Made by a program: the position numbers and the translations under genes. Positions 43,972 to 55,166 of a stretch of DNA of 64,000 bases are shown piece after piece. Within the stretch, counting starts at the first letter, position 1; each line of letters begins with the position of its first letter. The notes under the pieces were generated by a model, which had not been told where the DNA came from, ran no database searches, and was given only the letters and a program-made list of their open reading frames with translations. Origin of the DNA: Bathynomus jamesi (lineage: Eukaryota > Arthropoda > Malacostraca > Isopoda > Cirolanidae); contig JAJOZX010005623.1 of assembly GCA_023014485.1 (NCBI GenBank), forward strand, positions 69,501 to 133,500. Reading direction: 5' to 3'.

Positions 43972-44337
43972 GGATCACCTGAAGATCAGGGCCCCCAGCC
44001 TCAATTACCAAATGATACCTTCGTTAAAACTAACGAAAATATCACGACTTAACCTAACCAATCGTCAAGGGCGTACAGTTGACCTAACCGGGCATTCAAT
44101 TTAATTTATTATTATATTTGGTACTGTAAAGCAAAAAACACGAATACATGGGGGCCCCCAGCCTTCTTTAGTTGGCTTTATAAGGCTAATTAACGAACAT
44201 ATCACGACCTAACCTAACCAATCGTCAAGGACATACAGCTGACCTAACGATTGGTTAGGTTAAGTCGTGATATTTTTGTTAGTTAGCCTTATAAGGCTAA
44301 CTAAAGAAGGCTGGGGGCCCTGATCTTCAGGTGATCC
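43972..44337. mobile_element. GGATCAC palindromic element, composite copy D
   Basis: Starts GGATCACCTGAAGATCAGGG and ends GATCTTCAGGTGATCC, but the flanks do not match. The left half switches from the arm into a fold-back core piece (AATATCACGACTTAACC ... GACCTAACCGGGCATTCAAT), then unrelated sequence at 44100-44150. A nearly complete second arm and core follow. It looks like a recombinant of two family members. Confidence 0.75.
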
Positions 44338-44499
44338 AAAGGGATTTCTGTGTATTATCTTTTTGTTTATTTTTGCTGTCAATTCATTAAACTTAAAAGG
44401 TCAGAAGGTATGCCGTACCGGTGTGTTCCGGCAGGTAAAAAAAAAAAATATATATATATATAAAATAGCTTTCTAGTTATTATCATGGTTAAAAGACTG

Positions 44500-44660
44500 G
44501 CTATCGAGAGTGACTGACGATGGATTATATCAAAAGTTGGATGGGTGGCTGTGGTCCACCGCGTTCAGATGATGTACCGACCCGTGGTTTTGATCCTACG
44601 TACGAGTAAAACTGCGAGTCCCTTCCGTCACATTACCTTTTCTGTTACAAAGAGTGCTAA
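44500..44660 (-). repeat. SINE-like repeat S, copy 3
   Basis: On the minus strand this reads TACGTAGGATCAAAACCACG and GGGTCGGTACATCATCTGAA, matching copies at 35.9 and 36.7 kb with more divergence. Confidence 0.5.
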
Positions 44661-44664
44661 AGAA

Positions 44665-45207
44665 TCCCGAATATTATCATTATATTCTATAGTTTAACCC
44701 ATCGTATTTGCTTCAATTTGGGTAACACTATAAACCTAAAATGGCTCTCGTAAAGCTTGAACCTACTAGTTTTAAAAATAATATTGCATATCTATACCCA
44801 CCTTATTTACTTCCAGAAAGTACCCCAAATCCGACGTCAAAGTGAAAAGATTTGAATCTCAATCAGCTTTTATGAATAACTTCAAGCCAAAATAAAATTC
44901 ATGTCACTTAAAAATGAAATTTGAATAATTTTTGGTTATATGCGATTCGTGCGAAAGAGGATATTGGATTGAATGTATTTGGATATATTTTATGTGTATT
45001 TGGATATAATATTATGTGTATTTGAATATGCCTTCGAAAAAATATTTCCCGGAAGGGGTGAAACTGATTTAGCTTTTTAATATGCTTTATTTAACCTTGG
45101 TATAAAATATTTTTATTTTAAAACTACCATTTTGACAATTAAAAATACTAAAGAACTAATAATAATATAATAATAATTATATAAACAAAATATTACAGAA
45201 ATTAATG

Positions 45208-45253
<46 letters not shown>

Positions 45254-45535
45254 GTAAATAATGGTAATTTCTAAAGGTTTGAAAGTACACAAAATAAAAT
45301 GCTTCTTTATCAATACCCGAAAATCTGCTTTTCTAATTTAATTTATTTCTATACCGTTAATGAGCCTATTCCAATGCCTATACCCACACCGATATGCCAT
45401 TCATGGAGGGCATAAAGAAAATCTACAAAAAGTAAAAATAATTGAAAGCAATATAAGCCCGATTTTGGTATTGAAATTCGATTTAAAAGTTTCTCTCACA
45501 AAATTATTTAAACTCAAGCTCGTTTTTCAGGATTG

Positions 45536-45583
<48 letters not shown>

Positions 45584-45592
45584 ACACACACA

Positions 45593-45642
<50 letters not shown>

Positions 45643-45880
45643 TACACACACACTATAGTTTTATATATGAGTGAAGTGTATCGGAGGTAGATAAGAGGCA
45701 TTCTAATCATGTGCATACCTTACAGTCTTCTTCTTTTAATCTAGCTCTATTCTTTCAAAGGTAAAAGAAGGAAAAGTATTATAAAAATTTCCTCGGGTTT
45801 CCTTATATATATATATGTCAGTGATATTGTCCGGTGCCCCAAGAGTATCACATCAATGATTAATAAGTTGTAACTTAAAT
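44665..45880. other. AT-rich stretch with microsatellites
   Basis: Holds (AAT)n at 45208-45252, (CA)n at 45539-45593 and (TA)n at 45594-45655. No gene signal. Confidence 0.6.
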
Positions 45881-45889
45881 GGCCAAGTA

Positions 45890-46855
45890 ATATTTTTTTT
45901 TTAAATGAAAGGTAGGTTTAAAGAACGTTCTTTTGTCCATTCGCCAACGACTGCCTCCCTCTTGTGAAAAAGAATCTGTTGACGTTGTGTTTAAACTGTT
46001 GTAAGTTGTACGATGGAGGAAAAACACTTTCTGGAAGTCAGTTCCAGAGAATGGAGGACTATAAAATGATACGGTTCTGCACTGTGGAGGTTTAACGGAA
46101 AAGCCATGTTTACCCCGAGATGTTCTGGTGTGTCTTGAGTAGGTGCAGAGGATGGCTTGGGAGGTACTATTGACTGTAGCTCCTCGGAACACTGGTGGTG
46201 AAAATATATACATAGAAAAAAGGAGAGTGATGCGACATTTCGTTGTAGGGAAAGTGGTGGGAAGTTATCAGCCATGCTTTTACTATCTATTGCCTTAATT
46301 GCTCTATTTTGGATTGAATCAAAACACTGAAGGTAAACTCCGCACCACCCGCCCAGAGATGAGAGCAATTTCTGAGAGCGCACGTGGCTTTTAGGAATAA
46401 TTGACAACTGTTCTTCTGTAAAATAATGCTTGGCCGTATATAAAAGTCAAACATTTTGGAAGCTCTCTTAGTTATAGCTTTTATAAATGATAAGTTATTG
46501 GTGAGAACAATCAGCAGCAGCTGACCGCAGCAAGGTCAAAATTTAAGCTGTTAATAGTGTGTTGCCTCGTGTTTTGAATATTGGCTACATTAGAGAATAG
46601 TGGTTTCAGAGTAAAGGAACTATGAAGGGTTGAGTCATCCGCAGAGGAATGGATAGGATTGGATGTGGCAGAGAGGCGATCGTTTAATAAACAAAAGAAA
46701 TAATGTCGGAGCCATGACGGATTCCTGAGGAACACCAAACTTGATAGGGTGAAAGTCTGGAGCAAGACCATCCAGCACCAGCTAAACCCTGTGATCAGAG
46801 ATAAAAGAAGAAAGAAAAAGAGTACTGTGGAAGGTGAAAAAATAAACAAATACAA
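45890..46855 (-). pseudogene. I/jockey-type LINE ORF2 fragment
   Basis: Minus strand. Upstream part (46855-46600) keeps a degraded reverse-transcriptase region ending LSATSNPIHSSADDSTLHSS, where SADD stands in for the FADD motif. After several frameshifts, 46407-45990 gives LQCFDSIQNRAIKAIDSKSM, CSEELQSIVPPKPSSAPTQD and RTVSFYSPPFSGTDFQKV (in a second frame). This C-terminal pattern (DSIQ-x-RAI...CSEEL...PP) is common in arthropod LINEs. Not functional. Confidence 0.72.
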
Positions 46856-46869
46856 ATAAGCGTTGTCGG

Positions 46870-49800
46870 CGCGCGAGCAAAGATAAATAAACTAAAAAAA
46901 CGTGTCTTTTTATCAGTACAATTCTGTTGGAGAAGACAGTGGACGGGCCAGATGCACCTCTTAGTTCCACGAGATTTTGGCAATCCTTAAAATAAGTGGT
47001 ACTTAGTAAAAAAAAAAGTTTAAAATCATTGCTTTAAAAGACAATTAACGGTAATTTTGAAAAATAATTTCCATGGTCTAAATGCATAATATAATGTTTA
47101 ACAAATTTCAAAAAACTGAAATCATAAATGAAATATTTAATACAATTTACTTACGGAGAGTTCACGGCGACGACATAAAACCTAAAAGATAGTCCACCTC
47201 AACTTTCGTTCGACTGAAAAAACAAAAATAATCGATATTGGTATTGAGATTCAATTTAAAAGTTTATTAAACAAAATTACAAAATTGCTTAAACTGAAAC
47301 TTTCATTACATATATATATACCTCGTTAACTTCGTTTAGGTATATAATATATATAATATTATATATATATATATATTATATATATGACCTAGTATGTTTC
47401 ATGGACTGCTCTCGATTTTCCTACGAAATTGCAAACAAGGGCAGTGGATGACCCTGATTTTATTTCTGCAATCGGTTTGCAGAAAAACCGATACGAAAAA
47501 CCGATACGAAGGCAGATACGGTTCTAATTCTTATGTAGTTTCTCCTTGCGTGTAACTTCCCCGTGATGTCAAAAACATGATTTTTTTCGATTTGTTGGTG
47601 TTTTCGCATTATTTTGGGGGGTCGCTCCTCCGTAATGTTTACTGAAGAACGGTAATGTAGGCACTTTTTCCCCGTATTTGTAGCTTCCACATCTTACGTA
47701 AGTTTTGCAGATAATGAAGTGAGGTGATTTATATTTTACTCCAGATTTACAGTATCTATTTTTGTTATGAAACATACATAAAGTTAGATGTGCGTAAATA
47801 CACTGTCCGTCTCAATATCTACAGTTACTCTTTGCATAGTATTTGTATATGGTTTTGTTGGTATTCTTCGTCAAGACTTTCTCTTTTTGACGTCACTTTC
47901 TCTTCGTTATTAATTAGAGACTTCATTGCGTATGTCGAAGTTTTTCTTTGGTTCTTTGATATCGCCTTGCGTAGTTTCTCTCTGTTATTTTTATTATTTC
48001 TCGCTTTGACGTCTTTCTTCATAAATCCGTTCTGATTTTGTCATTTTATTTTATCTTTGTCGGTTATGTCAGTATTTCTCTGTACATTAAATATTGCAAA
48101 CGAATTTGCTTTTGTTGTACAGTCCTTGAGGAAATATTCTATCCCTTTTATTTGTTTTAATCTTGATATAAAAGAAATAGGATTATCATCCCATTTTATA
48201 TAATCAAAGTCTAGAAGATGTTGAAAGAAATCGCATCTTATGGCTTTCGCTTCACCTGCTGCAGAGTTGTTGGAATTTATTTCCTATTGTCATGTTATTT
48301 AATGTAGAAATCATTGAAGATTGCTTTGACCTTTTTCAGTGGGTATGCGAAAGTTGGGGTAGACGAGAGAGTGCCTCAGTAATGCTGTGGAAAGGAGGGG
48401 TATAGCGAGGGACGAAGTGTCGTAGATATTCTCTGATTGGTTAAAGAACAGAATGCCAGGTATGGCATTAAGTATGAGTTAAGACTCTGGTGGGGTCGAT
48501 AAGCCATTTCCACATCTCTATGCAAAGGAAGAAGCGCACAAGTCTAGTTTTTATTGGTTAAATCAATGATAAACGTAAGTTCATGTCCACTAAATCACAT
48601 CTCTTCCAATGGAAAAAACACGTAGGCGCCAAATTCGCTCAATGCTTAATGATAAAATGATTTGTGCTAAAAAAATTGTCATGAAGTGTGAAATTGGTAA
48701 AATTGGTAAAATTAGTGCAAAAAGATGAATTGTTGATGTTTTCAACCTTAAACTTTGAAAGGCATTTTCTCAAAACTACATTCAGTGGACTTACGCGTCT
48801 CTTCCTTTTTACGGCAGAATAGTTGGACTGAGTGCTATACCAGTTTCTGGCGCTCCTAACTGATTATTATTACTTGATACCGTGTACACTAAAAAAAATT
48901 AGATTAAATTACAGAAACAATATGATGTCACTCTATTACGGGCGGAACTGGAAAATTGAGTTTATACTGTAATTATTTTCATGAAATATATGAATATTTA
49001 TACTGTGAAATAACAAAGTTTCAATCAACCGAATGAAGATAATCCACGTTAAATAAACTAACTACAAATGTGTTATGGAAGTTTACAGACGTAGTATAAA
49101 TATACCCATTTTTCTGTTAAAACAAATAATGTTTACCTTTTTAGAAACATGTACAGTGTTTTATGTCGTATCTTAAATTTGGCGTTTTTACACATACTTC
49201 TGTATCCTGTTCTTCATTAATTTAAGTTTCGAGTTTACATTTACTTGATTTTCCTTTAATTTACAGAACATGAAGGAATTTCAATTCAAACAGAATTATA
49301 GAATACCAGGTAGTTTTTATTTACATTACATTTTTATTAAATAACAATTTCTATATAAAAATTTTTATATATGCAATTAAAAACTTTTTATTCAAAAGAA
49401 AAACAAGGCACTTTTGTGAAATTAAAACAAGTAATCTTAAATTTAAAACAATATTTTGTATGAAAATTATTAATCAAAGAAACTGTTTTCCTATTAAAAT
49501 AATGTCCGATTTTTCGTAAAAAAATAAATCTTTTTTAACATAAAGACATTTATATTTATATTAAAAGCCTTTCAGGTAAATATATTTTCTTATTCCAAAA
49601 CTACAATCTGCAGACCGCAGTTTTGGAATAAACAGTTTTTAAACAATTAAAAAGTGAATGTGTATCGTAAGTTTATTTCTAGAACACAAGTATTTTTGTA
49701 AAATTTTATCCCTCTGGCGATTTTTTTTATAACTGAGTGTAACTGACATTGATTGTCGTTATTCTGCAACCAGTATTTTTTTGTTAATTTATTCCTGTGG

Positions 49801-50735
49801 CGATTTTTTTGTTGTAATTCTGAGTGTAACTGACACTGATTATCTTTATTCTATAATTATTCTATAATTATTATTGGGTTAACTCGTTATGTTATGTTAT
49901 GGCTTGAAAAAAATAATTCGCATTCTTCCGCAGTAATTGTGCCAAGTTTCATAAACATGCAAGTTAATTCATTGAATTTGAATTAGTTTGAAACTGGAGT
50001 AATTAAAGAACCATACAGTGTATATATTTTATAATAAAAATAAGAGAAAATCGAAGGAGTTTTATTCCTATCAAAAAAGGATATATTTGCTCGAAGGCAA
50101 AATTATGAACTCGCAATTTAGCAGAAATGTTGTAAACTGTAAAAATTAAAGAGTGGAAAAAATAGGTTATTTATCTACTCGTAGTTCAGGAGACTCAGTC
50201 TGAAAACTTAATCACTTTAATGAGGATACAAATGCTCTTCTTCGTTAGACAACCATCGCCGATATGTAGGTAAACTCAGTATGTTGCTTCCTTGCACCGA
50301 CAATGAAGTTTATACTGTTGACGTCCACGGTTCTTTTCAAACTTACTTAATCTGACTGCGAGTTACGGAAAACAATTTATACCTTCGCTCAATGTTCGGG
50401 AGTCTTACTTGAACAGTGGTTTGAATTCTGTTCCCATGCAGTTGGCAATACTACATATCCAGCGAAATGGTGAGGAGGGAGGAAGGAGGGGAAATAAGTT
50501 AGATTGGCAATTTATATGAGCTAATCCAGCGTAACTGCTGATGAGTTGAAAATAATTAATTTACCCGGAGCAATGTAAATTAATATTACTTTTAATTAAG
50601 TCTGACCGACTATAATACCAGTTTGAATGATCCCCATTCATGATTCTACATCAGCTTTTAATTTGATATACAATTTTTACTTATTTTGAAAGTTGTAAGG
50701 GGCAAAATGCATAACGAGTGTAACACAATCAAATA
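46870..50735. other. Long AT-rich stretch, no gene seen
   Basis: Contains (TA)n near 47338-47385, a 13-bp inverted repeat TTATTCCAAAACT/AGTTTTGGAATAA at about 49590-49632, and many homopolymers. Short frames here show no domain. I see no RNA gene or transposon end. This is the longest stretch without an identified element. Confidence 0.5.
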
Positions 50736-50739
50736 TGCA

Positions 50740-51262
50740 TTTGGAAATCATACGCTGCTCGTCTAGAGACGTTAAATTTATTCTCACTTGTAAAAAGGCA
50801 TATTTGAAGAGATTTAATCCAGGTGTTTAAAATCATTAAAGGTTTTGATAATGTCGACGCCAAAAAATATTTCACCTTCAGAAATGCAGGTAGAGCTCGC
50901 GGTAATGGTTTCAAATTAGTGGGTAAACATTTTAATTCTAATGAAGCTAAACATTTTTTTCTTCAATCGTATAGTTAATTTGTGGAATTGATTACCAGTG
51001 AGCGTAGTTCAAAGTAATTTGATCGAATCCTTTAAAAAGAGACTTAAACCCTCAGTTATAAAAGCATTTGTTAACGCGTAGAAATATTGTCGAATTTTCA
51101 CTTTATCTTTAAATTTCTTCCCTTCCTTTTAACCTCTTTGCTTTGCTTTAAAACTTTCAATCATCTTTAAATTTTCTTACTTCTTTTAACCTTCTTAAAC
51201 AGACAGCCTCGTAGGGACCAGCCGGTCTGTTGCTGTTTGGTGTCCTTTGTATTCCTTTGTAA
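50740..51262 (+). pseudogene. CR1-type LINE C-terminus and 3' tail (family 2)
   Basis: Degraded coding reads RDLIQVFKIIKGFDNVDAKK, YFTFRNAGRARGNGFKLVGK, then after frameshifts a LPVS/FKKRL-like end near 51060. This parallels the C-terminus of the LINE at 15.7-16.1 kb but is a separate family. The 3' untranslated region has CAGACAGCCTCGTAGGGACC and ends CCTTTGTATTCCTTTGTA, repeated 8-10 bp units as in CR1. The same tail is at 38945-39145 in the other orientation. Confidence 0.72.
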
Positions 51263-51509
51263 ATTTCTTCTATGGAGAGCTATAAATATATTTAAATGAA
51301 ATTAATGAAATGAACTAATAGATACGAATATAAATTCATTCTTAAGAACATCGCTGTGGACCTACGACTCGAATTGAAGTCAATTTTTTGAAAGACCCTT
51401 CCAATTTTTAGAAAGACCCTTCCAATTTTGACGGTTTTCCATTCTCGAACATCTTTTAAAAAGCACTCAAACGCGCAAACGACTTTTCACCTTGACGGAG
51501 ACGTAATTT

Positions 51510-51760
51510 TATAATGGCGTTGCTTGTTTCTTTCTTTATTTCTTGCCTTCTTTTCTGTCTTTCCAATTCTTTGTCTGCTTCTTTCTTTTTGCTTTTTCTT
51601 TCTTTGTTTCGTGTTTGTTTAATTTTCTTATTTCTTTATTTTTTTTGTTTCATTCCTTGTCTCTTCATTTCTGCTTCCTTATTCTTTCTTTTATTCTTCG
51701 TTTATTCCACCCAATTTTCTTTCTCTTCTTTCTTCCTTTTTTTTCTTGTTTAATTCTGCA
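51510..51760 (+). repeat. Pyrimidine-rich low-complexity tract
   Basis: About 250 bp of TTTCTT/TTCTTT-type sequence on the plus strand. It makes Phe/Leu-rich spurious open frames in two frames. Confidence 0.8.
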
Positions 51761-51768
51761 GTGATTTT

Positions 51769-51804
51769 CCGGTAGCTCAGTAGTTTCGGTGTCGGACTTT
51801 TGGC
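51769..51804 (+). repeat. Truncated tRNA-like SINE head
   Basis: CCGGTAGCTCAGTAGTTTCG carries a box-A-like TAGCTCAGTAG, followed by GTCGGACTTTTGGCG, as in the SINE at 9780-9912. The rest is missing at the junction with the hAT element beginning 51813. Confidence 0.45.
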
Positions 51805-51812
51805 GATATATA

Positions 51813-52362
51813 CAGTGGTGTAGTGCTGTGGGAACGCGTGGGAACGGCGTTCCCTTACTTTTTTTGGTAGACGGAACGGCGTTCCCTCACTATTTCAAAT
51901 AAATCCGAACTTACAAATCTCTAACGTCATGAAATTTTAATTCCAACCCCTAGAAGAAATATGAGAAAGAATCATTAACTGCTTCATTTCTTTTAGCTTC
52001 GACTGAGGCAATGCTAGCCTATAAAGATCTGGTGAAACAGTCACCACGGCGTACCAGTTGTTAACTTTTTTTTAGTTAATCATTCCAGTTGTTAGCTATT
52101 TTTATTGATCGTACTGGATGTCGTATATCTAATGACACTGGAAATACTGCATCTTCAACCTTGGAATATATCCTAATATCCAGTGCATATGACCTCAAAA
52201 TATCCCTGAAATTGGTCAGATTTCAAAAGATTTCCCGGGGGGCTTACAGTGCCCTCGGACCCCCAGCTGTATGGGCTCGCCGCGCTCGCCATTGTCCCCC
52301 CCGCATCTGAGTAACACTTTCAAAATGCGTTCCCTCACTTCTTTATTTAGCACTACACCACT

Positions 52363-52363
<1 letters not shown>
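51813..52363. mobile_element. Non-autonomous hAT element with perfect TSD
   Basis: Ends CAGTGGTGTAGTGCTGTGGG and ...TTAGCACTACACCACTG are flanked by a perfect 8-bp duplication GATATATA (51805-51812, 52364-52371). Both ends contain GGAACGCGT/GGCGTTCCC motifs. A G/C-rich patch (TGGGCTCGCCGCGCTCGCC, about 52265-52285) stands out from the AT-rich interior. No transposase domain was recognised. 551 bp. Confidence 0.83.
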
Positions 52364-52379
<16 letters not shown>

Positions 52380-52404
<25 letters not shown>

Positions 52405-53125
52405 CGATGCATTCATAGTTTAAGTGGAAGTATGAAAAGTTAAACATCCTTTTACACATTAAATTACACAATGATCGCCCTTATTTTAATAGTAAAGGAA
52501 ACACCACCAACATTTAAACAGTGCATTGAATTAGCTATCACACTTAAATAACATTGTTATACAAAGAATAAAGAGTTAGTTTTCTTCTACCGATACACGA
52601 AACTATTGCAGCAGAAAACACTTATAAGACTTAAATATTTCATTGTGTAAATCGTAACATTCTGTAAAATTGGTGTCATGCAAAAAATATTAATGATGCA
52701 CTTTGTTGGCACTTTGTTGAGCATATTTTGTCATTTCCATTTTAACCGTAAACACTCAAATTAATTTTCGCAATCTTTGCACTTTATTTAATAAGCTGCT
52801 GTGCTATTATTACAATTCATGTCATTATTCAATTGTAATTTTTTTCGGTGCATTTGACATGTTATAATCAATGCTAATTTCAGCAAATCCAATCTTATTC
52901 ACCGCATGAACGTTCAAACATTATAATGTTAATGACTGTACTTTTATAATTTAATTGTTTAATTAAAGGAAAACCAACGAGGCTTATTAATCACCTTCCT
53001 TTATTAATGACTTTTATTATCTGACCAAAAGGTCAAATAATGACCCATCAAGTAAACATTATTTACTTTAATTAATTTAATGGCATTTATTATAAGGCCT
53101 ACCGTCAACAGGCCACTGCAAATTG
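52380..53125. other. AT-rich spacer, no gene seen
   Basis: No supported feature. (TA)n begins at 53127. Confidence 0.5.
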
Positions 53126-53159
<34 letters not shown>

Positions 53160-53216
53160 TATATATATGTATATGAAATTATTTCACGAAAGTAACACGT
53201 GAAAAATATTTATGAT

Positions 53217-53340
53217 GAATAAAACCACGAAGGAAAGGAAACACAGAATGGTGCTCAAGCACTTTCGTCTAATGGCATCCTCAGGAACATTGAAGTAAAT
53301 AAAGAGTTCAAGACTATATATACAGGTTGCAAAAGAAATA
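53217..53340 (-). mobile_element. Penelope-like element LTR end, left arm
   Basis: On the minus strand this is TTGCAACCTGTATATATAGT, an AT-rich run, TTCCTGAGGATGCCATTAG, ACGAAAGTGCTTGAGCACC and TTTCCTTCGTGG. It is the mirror of 57690-57812. Minus-strand 53284-53250 has a hammerhead-like arrangement: CTGAGGA, a 3-bp stem, GAAA and the stem GTGC-TTGA-GCAC. The position 3' of the GIY-YIG coding part, in the same orientation, fits a Penelope LTR. The Tc1 element at 53359 separates it from the rest of the arm. Confidence 0.62.
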
Positions 53341-53358
53341 TATATATATATATATATA

Positions 53359-54745
53359 CAGTGCCCGCGAAAAGTATCCGATCACTCAAGAAAATACAAT
53401 ATTTTCCTTGATATCAGAGACACGTAATTCACTTTCTATTTGTTCTAGCGACATCTGGTAACTTTGAGGTTGCTCGCTGATATGAGAGCTATCCAACGCA
53501 TTCTCAAATTAGTGTTCTGGTAGCCTTCGTTGCGGGGGCTGTGTCTCAAATTTGTCAGATTTCACTGTTTGTGTAAATTTCTTGATTTTTTTTTTTTTTA
53601 CAGAAAGTGGTGTAAATAAAATTTATATATAATGTGTGCTAAAAAACAACTTAAGAGTGATTGTCGAGGTGCTATTGTTGCTTTGCATGCATGTGGGAAA
53701 TCACAGAGACAGATAGCTAAGGAATTAAACATATCCCAAAGTACCGTTAATTTATGGGTTTCACGGGCTAAGAACAATGGTGGCCTAACCACGCCAGTCC
53801 CTAAAAAACGATCTGGCAGACCGAGAAAAACAAATTCGCGAACAGACAAACTTATGAAACGTTTAGTATTGAAAAACCCAACAATAACTGCGAAAGAAAT
53901 AAAATTTAATATGAATAATTTGTTATCTGGTGTTTCTGAACGAACTATCCAGGAGCGGCTCCAAAAAGAACTCGGATTACCATCTCGCCATGCTGCTAAG
54001 AAACCGTTCATTAATGAAAAAATGCGTAAAAAACGTGTCGCATTTTGTAAAAAATACATTCATTGGACTGTTGATGACTGGAAGAAGGTTTTATTTAGCG
54101 ATGAGTCGACATTTTTGACATTCAGAAGTTGTCCAAAAAAGGTTCGCCGGCCTATTGGCTCAAATAGGATGGACCCTAAATACACCCTAAAGACAATGAA
54201 ACACCCTCCAAGTGTGATGGTTTGGGGTTGTTTCGGTTACTATGGGCGTGGAAACTTATATTTTCTTCCGAAGAACACAACTATGAATGGTGCACGGTAT
54301 TTAGCAATGCTACAGGATAAACTTCCAATGGCAATGGCAATCCAAAGGACAAAAACATACATGCATGATGGTGCACCATGTCACAGGGCCAAAATAGTGA
54401 CAAAATGGATTACTGACAATAAATTTGATATTTTGGATTGGCCTGGTAATAGTCCAGATCTCAATCCGATAGAAAATCTGTGGCTAATAATAAAAATAAG
54501 GTTGAATGCCACGACACTGGCTCAGTCGAAAAATTACAAGAGGCCATCAAAAAGGTATGGTGCAAGGAAATATCAGTGGAAGTTTGTCAAAACTTGATTA
54601 AATCCATGCCAAAACGTCTAGAATAAGTCATCCAAACCAAAGGACAGATGACAAAATACTAATATAAGGTTAGTATACATTTAAACATTGTTTTTTATGT
54701 AAAAATACAAATTTCAAGGTGATCGGATACTTTTCGCGGGCACTG
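53359..54745 (+). mobile_element. Tc1 transposon, nearly intact
   Basis: This 1387-bp element has TA on both sides. Its terminal inverted repeats are perfect over 27 bp (53359-53385 and 54719-54745, beginning CAGTGCCCGCGAAAAGTATC). It carries one transposase gene with a single frameshift. Perfect ends and a nearly open gene indicate a young insertion. It sits in the left arm of the Penelope palindrome. Confidence 0.95.
53632..54626 (+). pseudogene. Tc1 transposase (DD34E) with one frameshift
   Basis: ATG at 53632 opens an uninterrupted frame to 54597. Residues 1-60 form a paired-like HTH (QRQIAKELNISQSTVNLWVS) followed by the GRPRK hook. A second HTH lies at about 75-125. The DDE domain has Asp in LFSDESTF, Asp in MHDGAPCHRAK and Glu in SPDLNPIENLW, with 34 residues between the last two, the Tc1 signature. 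A one-base deletion at 54511-54513 puts the last 30 or so residues out of frame. In the other frame coding continues to TAA at 54624-54626. All three catalytic residues are present, so the lesion is limited to the C-terminal tail. Confidence 0.92.
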
Positions 54746-54746
54746 T

Positions 54747-55166
54747 ATATATAATAAATATAGAAATAAAAATTGTGGGAGGAGCATACAAAATTGTAAG
54801 GAGAACTACCAATTTTAGCACTTTGCCCGAATTCAACACAAGATCAAATTTTATAGTTAATGCCTGAATGATATATAGGTCACAAAAAATATAAAAAATA
54901 TATATATATATATAAAAATAAATTGAAAAATAAAAATTGTAAGAGGAGCATACATATTTATAAGGGAAAACTACCCACGTTTTAGCACTCTGCCCTTCTT
55001 GTCTAAATCCTTTCTGAACGAATTCAACACAAGATCAAATAGATTGTTCACAGCCAATTTTATAAATAAGGCCTAAATGATATATAGGTCACAAAAAATA
55101 AAAAAATATAAAACTAAATTGAAAAATAAAAATGATAAGAGAAGCATACAAATTTATAAGGAAACA
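54747..55166 (-). repeat. Truncated tandem copies of the Penelope 3' end, left arm
   Basis: Two shortened copies of the segment around the GIY-YIG stop and the following 3' sequence are repeated (TTTTAGCACTCTGCCCTTCT, GATATATAGGTCACAAAAAA, GAGGAGCATAC). Each starts at a different point. The mirror arrangement lies at 56301-56712. Confidence 0.82.

Noticed and set aside
47724..48035. 103-codon frame with hydrophobic stretches
   Set aside because: Low complexity, no homologue recognised, and an opposite-strand frame of similar quality overlaps it.
51514..51764. Two overlapping hydrophobic frames that look like membrane proteins
   Set aside because: They are translations of a TTTCTT low-complexity tract in two frames at once.
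53598..54059. 153-codon minus-strand frame over the Tc1 gene
   Set aside because: Antisense shadow of the well-supported transposase on the plus strand.
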